Shown in pieces: positions 1 to 9,601 of a stretch of DNA of 27,200 bases (within the stretch, counting starts at the first letter, position 1; the number at the start of each line of letters is the position of its first letter). The notes beneath the pieces were generated by a model, which saw only the letters and a program-made list of their open reading frames with translations, was not told the origin of the DNA and did not search any database. Origin of the DNA: Folioceros fuciformis (lineage: Eukaryota; Anthocerotophyta; Anthocerotopsida; Anthocerotales); contig JBNGIO010006257.1 of assembly GCA_049999805.1 (NCBI GenBank), positions 19,475 to 46,674 of the forward strand, written 5' to 3'. The translations under genes were made by a program, and so were the position numbers.

Positions 1-281
1 CCGCCGCCGCCAAAGCCGTCCCGGCGGGGAGCCCCCTGCACGAAGGCGCCGCTAGGCCCTGTCACCTCCAGGGCCTTGGTCCGGCCGTCATCCCCCTGCT
101 CTACCACGAACTCCACGGGCTCCCCCTCCCGCAGAGAACGGAAACCCTCGGCGTGGATGCTGGTCTGGTGCACGAACAGGTCCTCCCCGCCGTCGTCGGG
201 CGTGATAAATCCAAACCCCTTGGAGCTATTGAACCACTTCACCTTGCCCGTCTTCTTGGCCGAGGCCTGCTCTTCCGCCAT
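1..281 (-). CDS. Cold-shock-domain, glycine-rich nucleic-acid-binding protein (3' part missing)
   Basis: Reading leftward from the ATG at 281, the frame is open to the window edge (about 93 residues). It opens [20 protein letters not shown] and continues with the RNP1-like KGFGFI, the RNP2-like DLFVHQ and the block [17 protein letters not shown]. These make a complete five-strand cold-shock domain at about residues 10-80. The domain is followed by a basic turn and the start of a glycine run (FGGGG). Plant cold-shock proteins have this order: an N-terminal domain, then a Gly-rich tail usually carrying CCHC knuckles. They bind single-stranded RNA and DNA and melt RNA structure, acting in cold response and development. 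The tail and any zinc knuckles lie outside the window, so the subclass cannot be decided. The ATG is the natural start because the conserved domain begins only about 12 codons later. Confidence 0.9.
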   Translation of the reverse strand, partial: MAEEQASAKKTGKVKWFNSSKGFGFITPDDGGEDLFVHQTSIHAEGFRSLREGEPVEFVVEQGDDGRTKALEVTGPSGAFVQGAPRRDGFGGG

Positions 282-426
282 CCTGCTCTGCTTCCTTCCG
301 CAGCGAGGCTGCACGCCTCTCTGCTCTGCCGCTCCTCCCCGCGCCGCTCAGCTCCGCGCGCCCCTCTTTCACTGCGCTCCGCGCTGCCTCCACGACCAAA
401 ACCTCCACTACCGGAGGAGCTCACAC

Positions 427-508
427 CAGCAGCAGCAGCAGCAGTAGCAGCAGCAATAGCAGCAGCTGCAGCAGAGGCAGGGCGGCAGCAGCAGCAGCGG
501 CGGCGGCG
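427..508. repeat. CAG/CGG trinucleotide tract
   Basis: CAG units interrupted by TAG and ATA-type triplets pass into a GCGGCGGCGGCG run. The tract lies in the presumed 5' leader of the leftward cold-shock gene, where the transcript would read CUG/CCG repeats. Confidence 0.9.
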
Positions 509-689
509 CCTGAGGCCAGCAGGAGCGACCCGGCCTCACGGAAGCGATGGCACAGAGAGAAGTAATACACGGCCAGAGGTGAAGAAAGTAAAGGAAAGGC
601 CGGCAGCATCGAACGAAAGACCGAGCTCCAAAAGCAATCAGCGTATACAAGCCTAGCCCTAACCCTTACCAGTCAGCCCCCATATCTCT

Positions 690-697
690 AAACCCTA
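690..697. promoter_or_regulatory. Telo-box (AAACCCTA)
   Basis: The sequence AAACCCTA is the plant telo-box, common near transcription starts of ribosomal and growth-related genes. It sits about 410 bases upstream of the cold-shock ATG, and a related CCCTAACCC word lies nearby at about 656-664. Function is inferred only from motif and position. Confidence 0.35.
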
Positions 698-1320
698 CTC
701 ATAGATGTCCCTACATACAACCCACCTTGGCGGCCTCTGTCTCCAACCTTCACGCCCAACCTCCAAGTTTTAGGGCTTTACATCCACTATGTATGTACTT
801 CCAAACCAGCGTTTTTCATTACACGCCCTTCATTTATTCTCAACTCTAAATCAGTATGTACACTAAAAGCTACATCCGAAAGTACATTTATCATCATATT
901 ATTCATCATTTTTCCAAATTTCCCAATAGATTTACACACTTCATTCATTCATTCATGGCAGCCATCCATTTGAACCCTTCACCAAAGCACCCAAGCAGTT
1001 GCTTGGTCTGGGTGAAGGCGATCGCCACAGCAGGCTAACAAATCAAGAAGAGAGCCTGCCAGGCTGTCATTGCCTTGGCTGATCTTTCTGTCGACCAGCT
1101 GCGGGGAGCGATGTCGAATCTCTCGGAAGCAACCACATGGTGTGACGACAGCGAAATGAGGGCAGGGTGAAGGGCCTGCTGCAGTTTAGACTGCAGTTAA
1201 CAAGGTGGTCAGTCAAGCAAGCGAGCAAGGGAGAACGAATATACAGGACAAGGATTCTTCTGCCGCATCTACCACATTGTAGTGTATCAGAAGATCGATT
1301 GCAACGCGGACGGCACTGCC

Positions 1321-1360
1321 GTGGTGTGGTGTGGTGTGCCGTGCCGTGCCGTGCCGAGCC
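1321..1360. repeat. Pentamer array GTGGT to GTGCC to GAGCC
   Basis: Eight consecutive 5-base units: three GTGGT, four GTGCC, one GAGCC, then a CTGCC-like unit. The array is directly upstream of the proposed ATP phosphoribosyltransferase start, so probably in its promoter or 5' leader. Confidence 0.9.
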
Positions 1361-1400
1361 CTGCCTTGTCTGAGAGGGAGCATCGCGCGAGTGGCTGGCT

Positions 1401-3924
1401 ATGGCAATGGCAGTGCACGGTGGAGTGCGAATGCAGATGCAGATGCAGGTGCAGGATGGGTTGCGGCAGGAGGGAGCGGGCCTGCCGCGCTTCTTCGCTT
1501 CCTCTGCCTCGGCCTTGCACCGGGTGCGGGTACGGCAGGGGTGCGCGCAGAGCGGGGAGAAATTGCACCAGACCTCCGGACTGGTGCTGCGGTGCGAGGC
1601 CACCTTGCCCGTTGCCATCCCGCAGCGCAGCGCCGCTCCTGCCGGTTGGTGTGCTCACGCGTCTCGCCAATTGTGCGTGCTTGAGGTGGCACAGATGTGA
1701 CTGAGATCGCAGCTGATTTACTAGGTTGTGACGGAGGCTGTACTACCAGGTGGTGGCCGTGTGAGTTTCGATGTGGAGAGGACCGCCATCCGCTTGGCCC
1801 TGCCGAGTAAGGGCCGGATGGCGGAGGATACGCTCTCCTTGCTCAAGGTTTGTGTTTTGGTTTTGTCATTTGCGTCGAGTGTCTGGTTTAGTTTGGAGGC
1901 TGCTGTTGAGCCGTGGCGTGGGGTGGCGTGGCGTGGCGGATTTTGGAGCAGGAGTGCCAGTTGTCAGTCCGGAAGATGAATCCACGGCAGTATATCGCAG
2001 ACATCCCTGAGGTTCGTTTTCTAGGACTGTCCTTCTTGTTGCTTGCTCCGTTTGCTTGTGCCATGTGTGACTGCTATTCCAAGGACTCACTTGTCACATG
2101 CTCCTTCTCTGTGCCTGCAGTTGGATAACGTGGAGGTCTGGTTCCAACGTGCATCTGATGTGGTTCGGAAGCTGCGATCAGGGGATGTTGACTTGGGCAT
2201 TGTTGGCTATGACATGGTTCGTGAATTCGGAGAGGTATGTGGATGTTGTGACTCGGAGTCCTTGTAGGTAGCTCGATTGGTGGCTGGTTCATAGGTGAGG
2301 TTCCTGTGTCGCAGGATGATGACGATCTTTTGATAATTCATGACGCTCTCGGGTTCGGGCATTGCCACTTAGGAATTGGGGTACGTTTTCCTGGATCTCG
2401 CAGGTCTTGTTTGCTGCCAAGCCGGCTATCTAGCTGTATGGCAACGTCTCTGGCTCATGGTTGCTCTGCTTGTGCCAGATTCCCACGTATGGGATTTTTG
2501 AAAGCATTTCGTCTCTGGAAGAGCTTGCAGCGATGCCACAGTGGACTGCAGAAAGGCCATTGAGAATTGTGACTGGTTATACTTACGTATGTGGCGTTTT
2601 CCTCCCCTGCAGACCTTTACCTGTTGGTTATGTGTTTTCTTATGCTGTCTGTGTTTGGATGCAGTTGGGGAACAGGTTTGTGGAGGAACATGGTCTCAAG
2701 AATGTACAGCTTCTCACTGCAGACGGAGCTTTAGAAGCGGCTCCAGCTGTAAGATGCTCATCCCTGACAGCTTTTGTTTTTTGAATGTTTTTGTCTACTT
2801 TGGTTTGAGACTCTGACTAGCTCCTTACTCATCGCCAGATGGGCACCGCCGATGGCATTTTGGATCTTATCAGCAGTGGAACAACACTGCGAGAAAATAA
2901 TCTGAAGGAGATCGCTGGCGGCCAAGTTTGTACTAGTGAGGTGAATTTCGGATGCAAACCCTTTGGTTCTGTTGAGGTGGTCAAGAGTTCTGAGTTCCGG
3001 ACGCTGATAGCAGCTTCTGGTGCATGTAGGGTGTGTTTGTTGCTAGCAGGCGCTCCTTGCTGAAAAGGAAGGGAGTGCTGGAAGCTGCACGTGAAATGCT
3101 TGAGCGCTTGGAAGCGCATTTAAGGGCACGAAATCAGTTTGCGGTGAGAAGCGCCTTCAATGTTTGACGGAACAGAGTGTTACTGTGCCTCCTGATCGTG
3201 TCAATGCTATTAGATCTCTTGATTCCCGGTCCACAGCTTTCTGAAACCACAGCCAGCACCCTAAGCCCCCAGAAATCTTTTGTCCACTGTTGTCAAACGA
3301 TCTCTGTTGGTTGGGGCAAAAGCTCTACGTGTATGAGACATGTCTCTGAAGCTTAGCCACTGTGTGGATATCATCTACAGGTGACAGTTAATATGCGTGG
3401 TAATTCGATGGAAGAAGTTGCGAGGATGATCCTACTGAACACAGACTTTCCAGGGCTTCAGGTACTTCAGTGCCAGTAAACGAGTCTACCGACGGAACAT
3501 GATTTTGCTGATCTCTATTTGATTGCAGGGCTCCAGCGTGAAAAAGAGCCACAGACATCCGACACGTCTCACTTTGGTTCTATTTCGCTTTCTTGTGGCC
3601 TGCTCTCTTTTTCACAGGGTCCTACGGTCGCTCCAGTCTTCTCTGCAAAGGCTGGATCCGTTGAGGTAGAGTACTTCGCGGTCACAATTATTGTGCAGAA
3701 ACCTAAACTCTATCGAGCGGTGGAACAACTTCGGAAGGTTTCTATTCCACGGCACAACGCCTGGTTCAGTTTTTTTCAAAACCCTAAACGAAAGCCTGTC
3801 TCATGTTGTGTGTTGCCATTTTCAGGTCGGTGGTAGTGGAGTGCTTATCACGCCTCTCATCTACATTTTTGACGAGGAGCCTCCCAGATGGGCACAGCTC
3901 TTAAAAACTCTGGGCCTGTCTTGA
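1401..3924 (+). CDS. HISN1: ATP phosphoribosyltransferase, plastid, 12 exons
   Basis: Catalyses the first step of histidine synthesis: ATP plus PRPP gives phosphoribosyl-ATP, in plastids. Exons: 1401-1644, 1750-1847, 1952-2011, 2121-2234, 2315-2380, 2479-2586, 2665-2748, 2839-2940, 3030-3143, 3381-3461, 3618-3737, 3826-3924. All junctions are GT-AG and in phase, giving 429 residues against about 410 in Arabidopsis. Diagnostic blocks include [40 protein letters not shown] and a C-terminal [17 protein letters not shown]. The family signature E-x5-G-x-A-x2-I-x-D-L-x2-SG-x-TL reads [15 protein letters not shown] followed by ISSGTTL, and is completed only by splicing exons 7 and 8. The ATG at 1401 follows an in-frame TGA at 1371. 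It gives a Ser/Ala/Arg-rich leader ([17 protein letters not shown]) that looks like a transit peptide. Exon 1 and its 105-base intron are inferred, not conserved; the rest is firm. Confidence 0.93.
1431..1454 (+). repeat. ATGCAG hexamer repeat in the leader codons
   Basis: Three ATGCAG units and one GTGCAG encode MQMQMQVQ near the start of the proposed transit peptide. Each ATG is in frame, so translation could begin at any of four methionines without loss of the leader. Confidence 0.8.
1913..1938 (+). repeat. GTGGC pentamer repeat in an intron
   Basis: Imperfect GTGGC/GTGGG units lie inside the intron between 1848 and 1951 of the ATP phosphoribosyltransferase gene. The same unit is greatly expanded at 26725-26819. 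Confidence 0.85.
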
Positions 3925-4315
3925 AGGCTAGTGTGCTTGGTATAACAACTTCTAGTCACAATTTTGAGAGCTTAGTCTACAGGTCGGGTCTGCCAGCCGT
4001 TAGCGAAAGTTAAGAGCTACAGGAGATTCACTGGAGCTTGAATGTAGGTCGTAAGGAAAAGCCTAGTTTGTCAGGTATCACCTTTATAAAAGTTTTGGAC
4101 GGATCATATGGATGACGTTTGATGTAGCAACACCGTGGACGGAAGCAGGCGAGTAGTTGAGAAAGTGTTTGAGCACTGGGAATATTCTGAAATTGTACAG
4201 AAGCGGAGATGGCTACTCCGACAAGATGCCATGATGCCCAACGGATAACTGGCTACCCTTCAGACGCAGCTGGCTTCAGCCAATTCATAGAATGAAGCTG
4301 CCTGTGGCTTCCCTG
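3925..4315. other. Convergent 3' regions
   Basis: This interval separates the stop codons of two convergent genes and presumably holds both 3' untranslated regions and their polyadenylation sites. I see no open frame of interest and no repeat. Confidence 0.6.
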
Positions 4316-5983
4316 TCAAGGAAATAGCATCTTCTTGAGGAGAGCTTCAGCCATTTCTTCAGAAGTTGCACGCTTGGGGAAGGGAAACCGCAAGGTTTTG
4401 AGTTCAATGCCCAATTGGATTCGTAGATCCACTCCCAGGCAATCAACCCCCACCAGTGAGGCTTCTTCCACCTTCAGCCCTTTCTCTCGCTTACACAGAG
4501 CCTTGAGAGCACGCTGTGTCTTCTGCCCGCCACCGTTCACCCGCTGGATAATCATCGCTGCTGCGTGGGCAAGCACATCAGGCTGCGCACTCCGGAACTC
4601 TTCAACATCCACGGACAGCTGCACCCCGGAGCTGGAGTCTAAATGAATGCGGATCATTTCCAATTTGTAGAAGCATGTTTCTGTGTCCGACATATGCCCT
4701 GAAACACGAGACCGATCTCCCCCCGGCTTCTCCGCAGAAGGTCCTTCCAGCAATTGCAGCTTCTTCTTGTCTCCATTATCTGGTCCTTGCGGGCTCCTTC
4801 CTCGGGGCTTCGAACCAATCTTCCCGGCCCCATATTTCTGCCACGGCAGCGATCCTTCCTCCCAAGCGTCAGGCAGTCTGTTGGCATCCACCTCCACACT
4901 AGAACCAGCAGCGGCAGACGGAGCAGCCTCCTCCAAACCCGTCCCTGTTCCAGCCAACCTATCCACAGACCCAGCTTCACCGTCCCCGTGCTCTGATCCT
5001 GATCTCTGCACCTCCGATTCCCGAACCCTGTCTGCAACATCGGCTGCACTCCCGTCCCTTTCACTCTCAGAACCCGAACTCTCGTCCTCATCCCTCTCCG
5101 AATCCTCGGGGGCGGGAAAGAACCGGTCGAACCACTTCCTCTGCACATAAGCTTCTTCATCCTTGGTCACTCTCCGCACAGATCCGGTGATTGTGAGATG
5201 CCGGGAAGGCCTGTCCATGGCCGCGTTTTGATCCATGCATGCCACCTCTGCAATCTTAGTCCCAAACTCCAGAGGATGCACAGAATCCAGCGTCTCCAAG
5301 CTCCCTGCGGGCCACAAGCTTCCTTCATCGCCCGAACCCCATCCTTCCCACTCATTCACCAGATCCTCGATATCCGAAGCCCCGACTAGTTCCCATTCCT
5401 CCCCCTCCTCATCCTCCAGCTCGCTCTCCCCTTCCTCCTCCTCGTCCTCATCCTCATCCTCCTCTCCTACCACGCCTATCATCTCCATCTCCTCCATGCT
5501 TCCGATTCCGATCACCACAGTATGGGACTCAAAACCCCCGACGTTGTGCAGCAGATCATCGTCCTCGTCCATCTCAAAGTACAGGTCACCATGCTCGTCT
5601 ATCAAATAATGAACCTCCGTCCCGAGAATGGCACTGTCTTGAGAGCTCACAGACGCGAACACCACGGCGTTCCAGTTCACATCTGCCACAGTCCTTGCCA
5701 CCTCCGCATTGCTCAATTCCGAGCTCTGCTCTGTCAACTCCGCCGCGCCGTCGCTCACCGACAGCTCCTCCAGCGGGTGGTAGCCCCAGGAGGACACCCT
5801 TTCCGGCTTGGACTCTGGGAAGCAACACACCACCTTACCCAGCAGCCTCCCAGCTGCTCCCGCATCCTTGTGTCTGCTAAGTCTGGATCCAGACACCAAA
5901 ACCGAGCCCCCCGGGCGAGGCAGCTGCACAACAGGCCCGCCATAGCCCCACCGGCAGAGCTTGCAGCACATCAAGGCCGCCAT
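4316..5983 (-). CDS. Probable plastid protein resembling At3g49140 (split-barrel/DUF2470-like), intronless
   Basis: A single 555-residue frame from the ATG at 5983. The N-terminus is Cys/Arg/Gly-rich (MAALMCCKLCRWGYGG) and fits a transit peptide. Residues of about 90-170 (NWNAVVFASVSSQDS, LIDEHGDLYFEM) fit a split-barrel fold. An Asp/Glu run follows at about 175-200, then a segment with PLEFGTKIAEVA and DRPSRHLTITGSVRR. A charged, poorly conserved stretch leads to the conserved C-terminal domain at about 435-555 (FYKLEMIRIHL, QPDVLAHAAAMIIQRV, VGVDCLGVDLRI, TLRFPFPKRATSEEM, ending LFP). This order matches, from memory, a plant family related to pyridoxamine-phosphate-oxidase/HugZ-like proteins. 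That family is sometimes mislabelled as pentatricopeptide repeat, and no such repeat is present here. Biochemical role unknown. The absence of introns contrasts with its neighbours. It diverges from the UVSSA gene. Confidence 0.85.
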   Translation of the reverse strand: MAALMCCKLCRWGYGGPVVQLPRPGGSVLVSGSRLSRHKDAGAAGRLLGKVVCCFPESKPERVSSWGYHPLEELSVSDGAAELTEQSSELSNAEVARTVADVNWNAVVFASVSSQDSAILGTEVHYLIDEHGDLYFEMDEDDDLLHNVGGFESHTVVIGIGSMEEMEMIGVVGEEDEDEDEEEEGESELEDEEGEEWELVGASDIEDLVNEWEGWGSGDEGSLWPAGSLETLDSVHPLEFGTKIAEVACMDQNAAMDRPSRHLTITGSVRRVTKDEEAYVQRKWFDRFFPAPEDSERDEDESSGSESERDGSAADVADRVRESEVQRSGSEHGDGEAGSVDRLAGTGTGLEEAAPSAAAGSSVEVDANRLPDAWEEGSLPWQKYGAGKIGSKPRGRSPQGPDNGDKKKLQLLEGPSAEKPGGDRSRVSGHMSDTETCFYKLEMIRIHLDSSSGVQLSVDVEEFRSAQPDVLAHAAAMIIQRVNGGGQKTQRALKALCKREKGLKVEEASLVGVDCLGVDLRIQLGIELKTLRFPFPKRATSEEMAEALLKKMLFP

Positions 5984-6304
5984 GCTTGCGAATTCGCAGG
6001 TCCAGCCCAGGGCGGCTCATGCCGGAAATTTGCACGTTATCTGCTCCGCACTGAGCAGCTCCATCCCTGGTTGGCCCGACACCACCACATCCGATCAGGG
6101 TGAGCACGTCAAGACAGCACCTCGGAGAAGCAGGGAATCCTGCTGCAGCAACCAACCTCTGAAATCTGCCATAACTTAACCTCTGGTTGGGACGCATAAT
6201 CAGGTGGGTTACGGAAACCCAGCTCCTCCATCTATAATAGCCGTGACGCGACAAATTGTAGGGTTTGACGCTGCTGCGTTTGACGGTTCAGCACGGATCC
6301 GGAG
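5984..6304. promoter_or_regulatory. Shared divergent promoter region with a telo-box
   Basis: Only 321 bases separate the ATGs of two divergent genes, so their promoters and leaders must overlap. TAGGGTTT (reverse telo-box) lies at 6259-6266, 39 bases before the UVSSA ATG. A short GGGTT/AACCC inverted repeat (about 6207-6221) and a CTATAATAG word (about 6231-6240) are also visible. Function is inferred from position. Confidence 0.5.
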
Positions 6305-8408
6305 ATGATGTGTGCGGTAGACAATGCCGATCGGGATCGCCTGGCTCGCCTGATCGACGACGCCACCACGTCTGTTGAATCGGAGCTGAATCCCGTGCTT
6401 ATACGCTCCATCAAGAACGTGGTCCGGTTGTCTGATGCCAATGTCCGGATTGCGCTCGATCTGCTGCTGCACAGTCTGAGAAAGAAACATTCGCAGGTGG
6501 GCAGTGTTGTGGAGGCAGATGTGATGGGGTGGATTTGGATGTTGTGGATCAGCGCTAATCTGTGGTGTGGATTCTGTGACGTAGGTTCGGTACCTTGTGG
6601 TTCTTGTTGTGGATCAGCTCTTTTGTCGTTCGAAGCTTTTTCGGTCTCTGCTTGTGCCAGAGTTGGAGGAGTTTATGCGTCTAGCCGTAGGCTACCGATC
6701 GGAGCATGTGCTCCCGCCTCCAGCTGAGCAAGCTGCGAAACTGCGGAGAAAGAGTTTAGAATTTCTGCAGAGATGGAATGAAATGTTCGGGAAACATTAC
6801 AGGCAGCTGAAGTTGGCGTATGAGTATCTGAGTGTCACTTTGAGGATTGAGTTTCCGGCTGTGGCTGGGGCGAGTGCAGCGGGCCAGAGACAGCGACAGA
6901 GGAGAGAGGAAAGGACTCAAGAGCTATTGAGGGGCAAGTTTGAAGCACTGCGAAGGGGCTTTCCGGAGCTCAGAGTGGAGATTCAATCAACACTTGACCA
7001 GATTCAGCAGTGTGTGGATATTCTTGGGAGCAAGGGGCTGGGGGCTTCTGTCCAGGTCGTTGAGGAAGAGCATGCACGGGCATTAGAAAATCTAGATGAC
7101 GAAGATGAGGAGGTTGGAGCATATGGAGTCAGGGGTTTGAGGCGGGTGGAGCCAGGATTGGAGGAACTTGCTGTAGTTGAAGCGCTAGAAGGACGAGAAA
7201 CTGCGGATAATGAGCCCTTATTCGACACGCTACGAGATTTGTCCAGGATTATAGTGACCCGGCATGTTGCCTCTATTCAGGAGTGGTTGTCAACCCTAAT
7301 GAGAGTGGACCCTCCAGACAGAGGACCTCACGATGCCTTGCTGAGGGAAGTCATTGATCTTCGAAACAAAGTGCAGGCAGCTCAGCATCAGTGTCAGAAA
7401 CTTGGCGTTGACGACGGAAAGGATTACCTCAGTGATGTAGTCTGGGAAGCAGAGGAGTCTGTGATAGATATTGTGAAAGCTGGTGCTGGCCGACAGCAGA
7501 AGCATTCTTCCAGCAAAGAATTATTGAAGACAGATGCTGTGCCAGCGTCCGTGCACTCAAGCGCAGGATGCAGCAGCATAGCAGTGGAGGAGCGGCGAAG
7601 GAAAGGACCGAACGACAACCTCCTGAGCACTGCCCCTGTTCTACCTTGGGGTTCATATCTCGACAGCTGGGGTGCTCAGAGTGCAATTCCTGCGAACTCA
7701 AGGGGACTCTTACTTGAGAGCCACTGGGGAAAGGTTGACTACGATGTCTGTATTCCTGCTGAGAGAGTAGCAGACTTGAGTCTTCGAGCGTCAGTATTTG
7801 AGCCGGAGAAGAGAGAAATTGCGGCATGCCTGGCTCCACTGAAAAAAGGAGGATTGTGTCAAAGACGAGACCTTCATACCTGCCCCTTCCATGGCCGCAT
7901 AGTGCCACGGGATGACAGTGGAAAGCCCATTAGGGATGAGAAGTTGATGCAAAGGCCAGTCCAGAATTCAAGCAAGTCTGGTACCAGAATAACCGAAGCA
8001 ACTGCTGGGGCCCACTCTGAGGAAGCTGGACCTACGAGCATATCGATAGCAAAGCAAGCTGTTCTCAATGTGAGAGGACAGGATGATAAGGAGCTCAAGA
8101 AAAAGAAGCGTGCAAGCGCTCAAGCCAAACAAGATCGACAGCACAACGACATGGTATTGAGGACTGCTGCAATTTCACGGTCAGTCCAAGGCTTGGAAGA
8201 CCTTTCGTCCCAAGATGGGCGACCTGAAATGCAGGAACCAGCGAAGAAAATAAAGGCGTCTTTATCATCCATGTTGAGGAAACAACCGACAGCCAAGGAT
8301 AGGTTGGCAAAGAGGTTACTAAATGGCAGAGTTACGGATGCATCGGTTGAGCAAAATATCAGAGATCAGGAAGCTAGCTACAGAGAAGCCTTTGCAAATC
8401 AGTGGTAG
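6305..8408 (+). CDS. UVSSA: UV-stimulated scaffold protein A homologue (transcription-coupled repair)
   Basis: UVSSA proteins bind stalled RNA polymerase II with CSA/CSB and recruit TFIIH and USP7 for transcription-coupled excision repair in the nucleus. Exons 6305-6496 and 6585-8408, intron 6497-6584 (GT-AG, phase 0), give 671 residues. Residues 1 to about 160 are a helical VHS-like domain (ELNPVLIRSIKNVVRLSD, LVPELEEFMRLAVGY, WNEMFGKHYRQLKLAYEYL). An acidic stretch DDEDEE is followed by the conserved C-terminal region. That region contains WGSYLDSWG, ESHWGKVDYDVCIP and the zinc motif C-x9-C-x7-C-x2-H (about residues 479-500: CLAPLKKGGLC, then CPFHGRIVPRD), as in human UVSSA. A basic KKKKRASAQAK segment near the C-terminus could be a nuclear localisation signal. 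The second exon has no internal start that would explain the VHS part, which supports the spliced model. Confidence 0.93.
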
Positions 8409-8805
8409 TGTGTGGTTTTGCTTCCTGCCATGAGCTTCCGACGACTGGCGGTAATTTGCCGACATAGACAGGTAATTAATTATTCCAGCAAGTCACTTCC
8501 TGAGGAACATTATATGTTTTGAATTTTTTTGTATTTCTATTGGGTGCACCGTGTAGGTAGAGTTAAAATACGATCTGAAATTTTGGCAATGTTCCTACCA
8601 GGTCCAATCGCACAAAGGACCAATGAAACAAATGCAGAATTACGAGCCACCTGATGACAAGTGGGCCCTGTTTGCAGCAATCGAAGGGCGCGTCTCATGT
8701 CCACCCACAGACGTCGTCCTCCTGGTCGCCCTGTTTCCACACCAGGTCTTAAATTGGCAGCTTCCTCATCGTTGTGGGTGTCTTCGCTGATTGCAGCAGT
8801 ACTCC
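8409..8805. other. Intergenic: UVSSA 3' end and promoter of the next gene
   Basis: The two genes lie in tandem. The first part (8409 to about 8560) is AT-rich and should be UVSSA 3' untranslated sequence. The remainder should hold the next promoter. I see no repeat or distinct motif. Confidence 0.5.
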
Positions 8806-9601
8806 ATGGCCGGCTTGCTGCATAACTCTGGCTGTTCTGTTGCGGGCCAGGCTGTGGCTACTTCTAGTGCGGCGGCATTTTGCGCCCCATCCGCGTGCTG
8901 GTCATCTGCCCACCCTCTTGCCCCGGCCTGGGGTGAACGATTTCCCGGCTCGAGAATATCTTGCCTCGAGGCACCCAAGTTGAGGAATTGCCTGCGGCGC
9001 AAGACAAGAAGTGCCCGGTCTGCAGCTGGAGGCGATCAAGCGAGTAAATCTGGCTCCAAGCCTACGACAGCTGCTGAGGACAGGACGTCTGTCATTGGTG
9101 TGTGAGCAGCTGCTGCCTGTCACGGTGCCTAATCAAAATCGCCACCTAGCTAATTCGTTGCATTCCGTTTGTCAGGGCCGAATGCCAAGGCTCACTTGGA
9201 CATGTTGACTCGATTCACCGGTCAGAGCAATGAAGGTAAGATGTTGGATATGGATGACGCCGAACATTCGCCACACTTAGTCATGACAGGAACGTTGGCA
9301 CTGGTGTTTGATGCGTCTTTCAGCTGCAACTATTTCGGAGCAGCTCGCCAGCATCTACGAATCTGAATCTTCGGACGACGAATTAGAGTTGACTGTGCCC
9401 TTGAGCAACGCGGAGAAGCTTCAGCCACCTCCACTAACAATTCACCAGAAGAGGAATATAAGGAGGCAGAACTATCTCAACGAGGTTGCCAAACGTAACG
9501 ACGGCCCCTTCTTCGCGGGAGTGGCCTTGTTGTTCTTGCTTCCTCCACTCTTTATCTTAGGTTTTGCTGTTGCGACTGGCTATGTGGACCTTTTTCCGTG
9601 A
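8806..9601 (+). CDS. Probable plastid single-pass membrane protein, 3 exons, function unknown
   Basis: Exons 8806-9097, 9176-9235 and 9324-9601 join in phase (1, 1) across GT-AG introns to give 209 residues. An in-frame TGA precedes at 8788, so the ATG at 8806 is the first available. The first 75 or so residues are Ala/Ser/Arg-rich with few acids (NSGCSVAGQAVATSSAAAF), typical of a plastid transit peptide. A soluble middle has GPNAKAHLDMLTRF and an acidic ESESSDDELELT. The end is basic then hydrophobic: IHQKRNIRRQNYLNEVAKRN, a membrane span at about 180-201 (FFAGVALLFLLPPLF), and a tail of GYVDLFP. I believe short plant proteins with this ending exist, but I cannot name the family. The unspliced exon 3 alone lacks an ATG that fits the conserved part, supporting the upstream exons. 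Confidence 0.75.

Larger units (their letters stand above)
282..1400. promoter_or_regulatory. Divergent intergenic region between the cold-shock gene and ATP phosphoribosyltransferase
   Basis: No convincing gene lies here. Bases 282 to about 650 should be the 5' leader and core promoter of the leftward cold-shock gene and hold a long CAG-type tract. Bases 650-1000 are AT-richer, with telomere-like CCCTAACCC and AAACCCTA words near 655-697. Bases 1300-1400 hold pentamer repeats just ahead of the rightward gene. Open frames on both strands here are low-complexity or shadow frames. Confidence 0.55.

Noticed and set aside
650-700. Possible interstitial telomere (CCCTAACCC, AAACCCTA)
   Set aside because: Only isolated units, not a tandem array. 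Better explained as telo-box promoter words.
1067-1618. 183-residue minus-strand frame ahead of the histidine gene
   Set aside because: Low-complexity Cys/Arg/His composition that mirrors pentamer and ATGCAG repeats; no domain.
4316-5983. Pentatricopeptide repeat annotation often attached to this family
   Set aside because: No 35-residue helical repeats are visible; the conserved parts are split-barrel-like and a C-terminal mixed domain.
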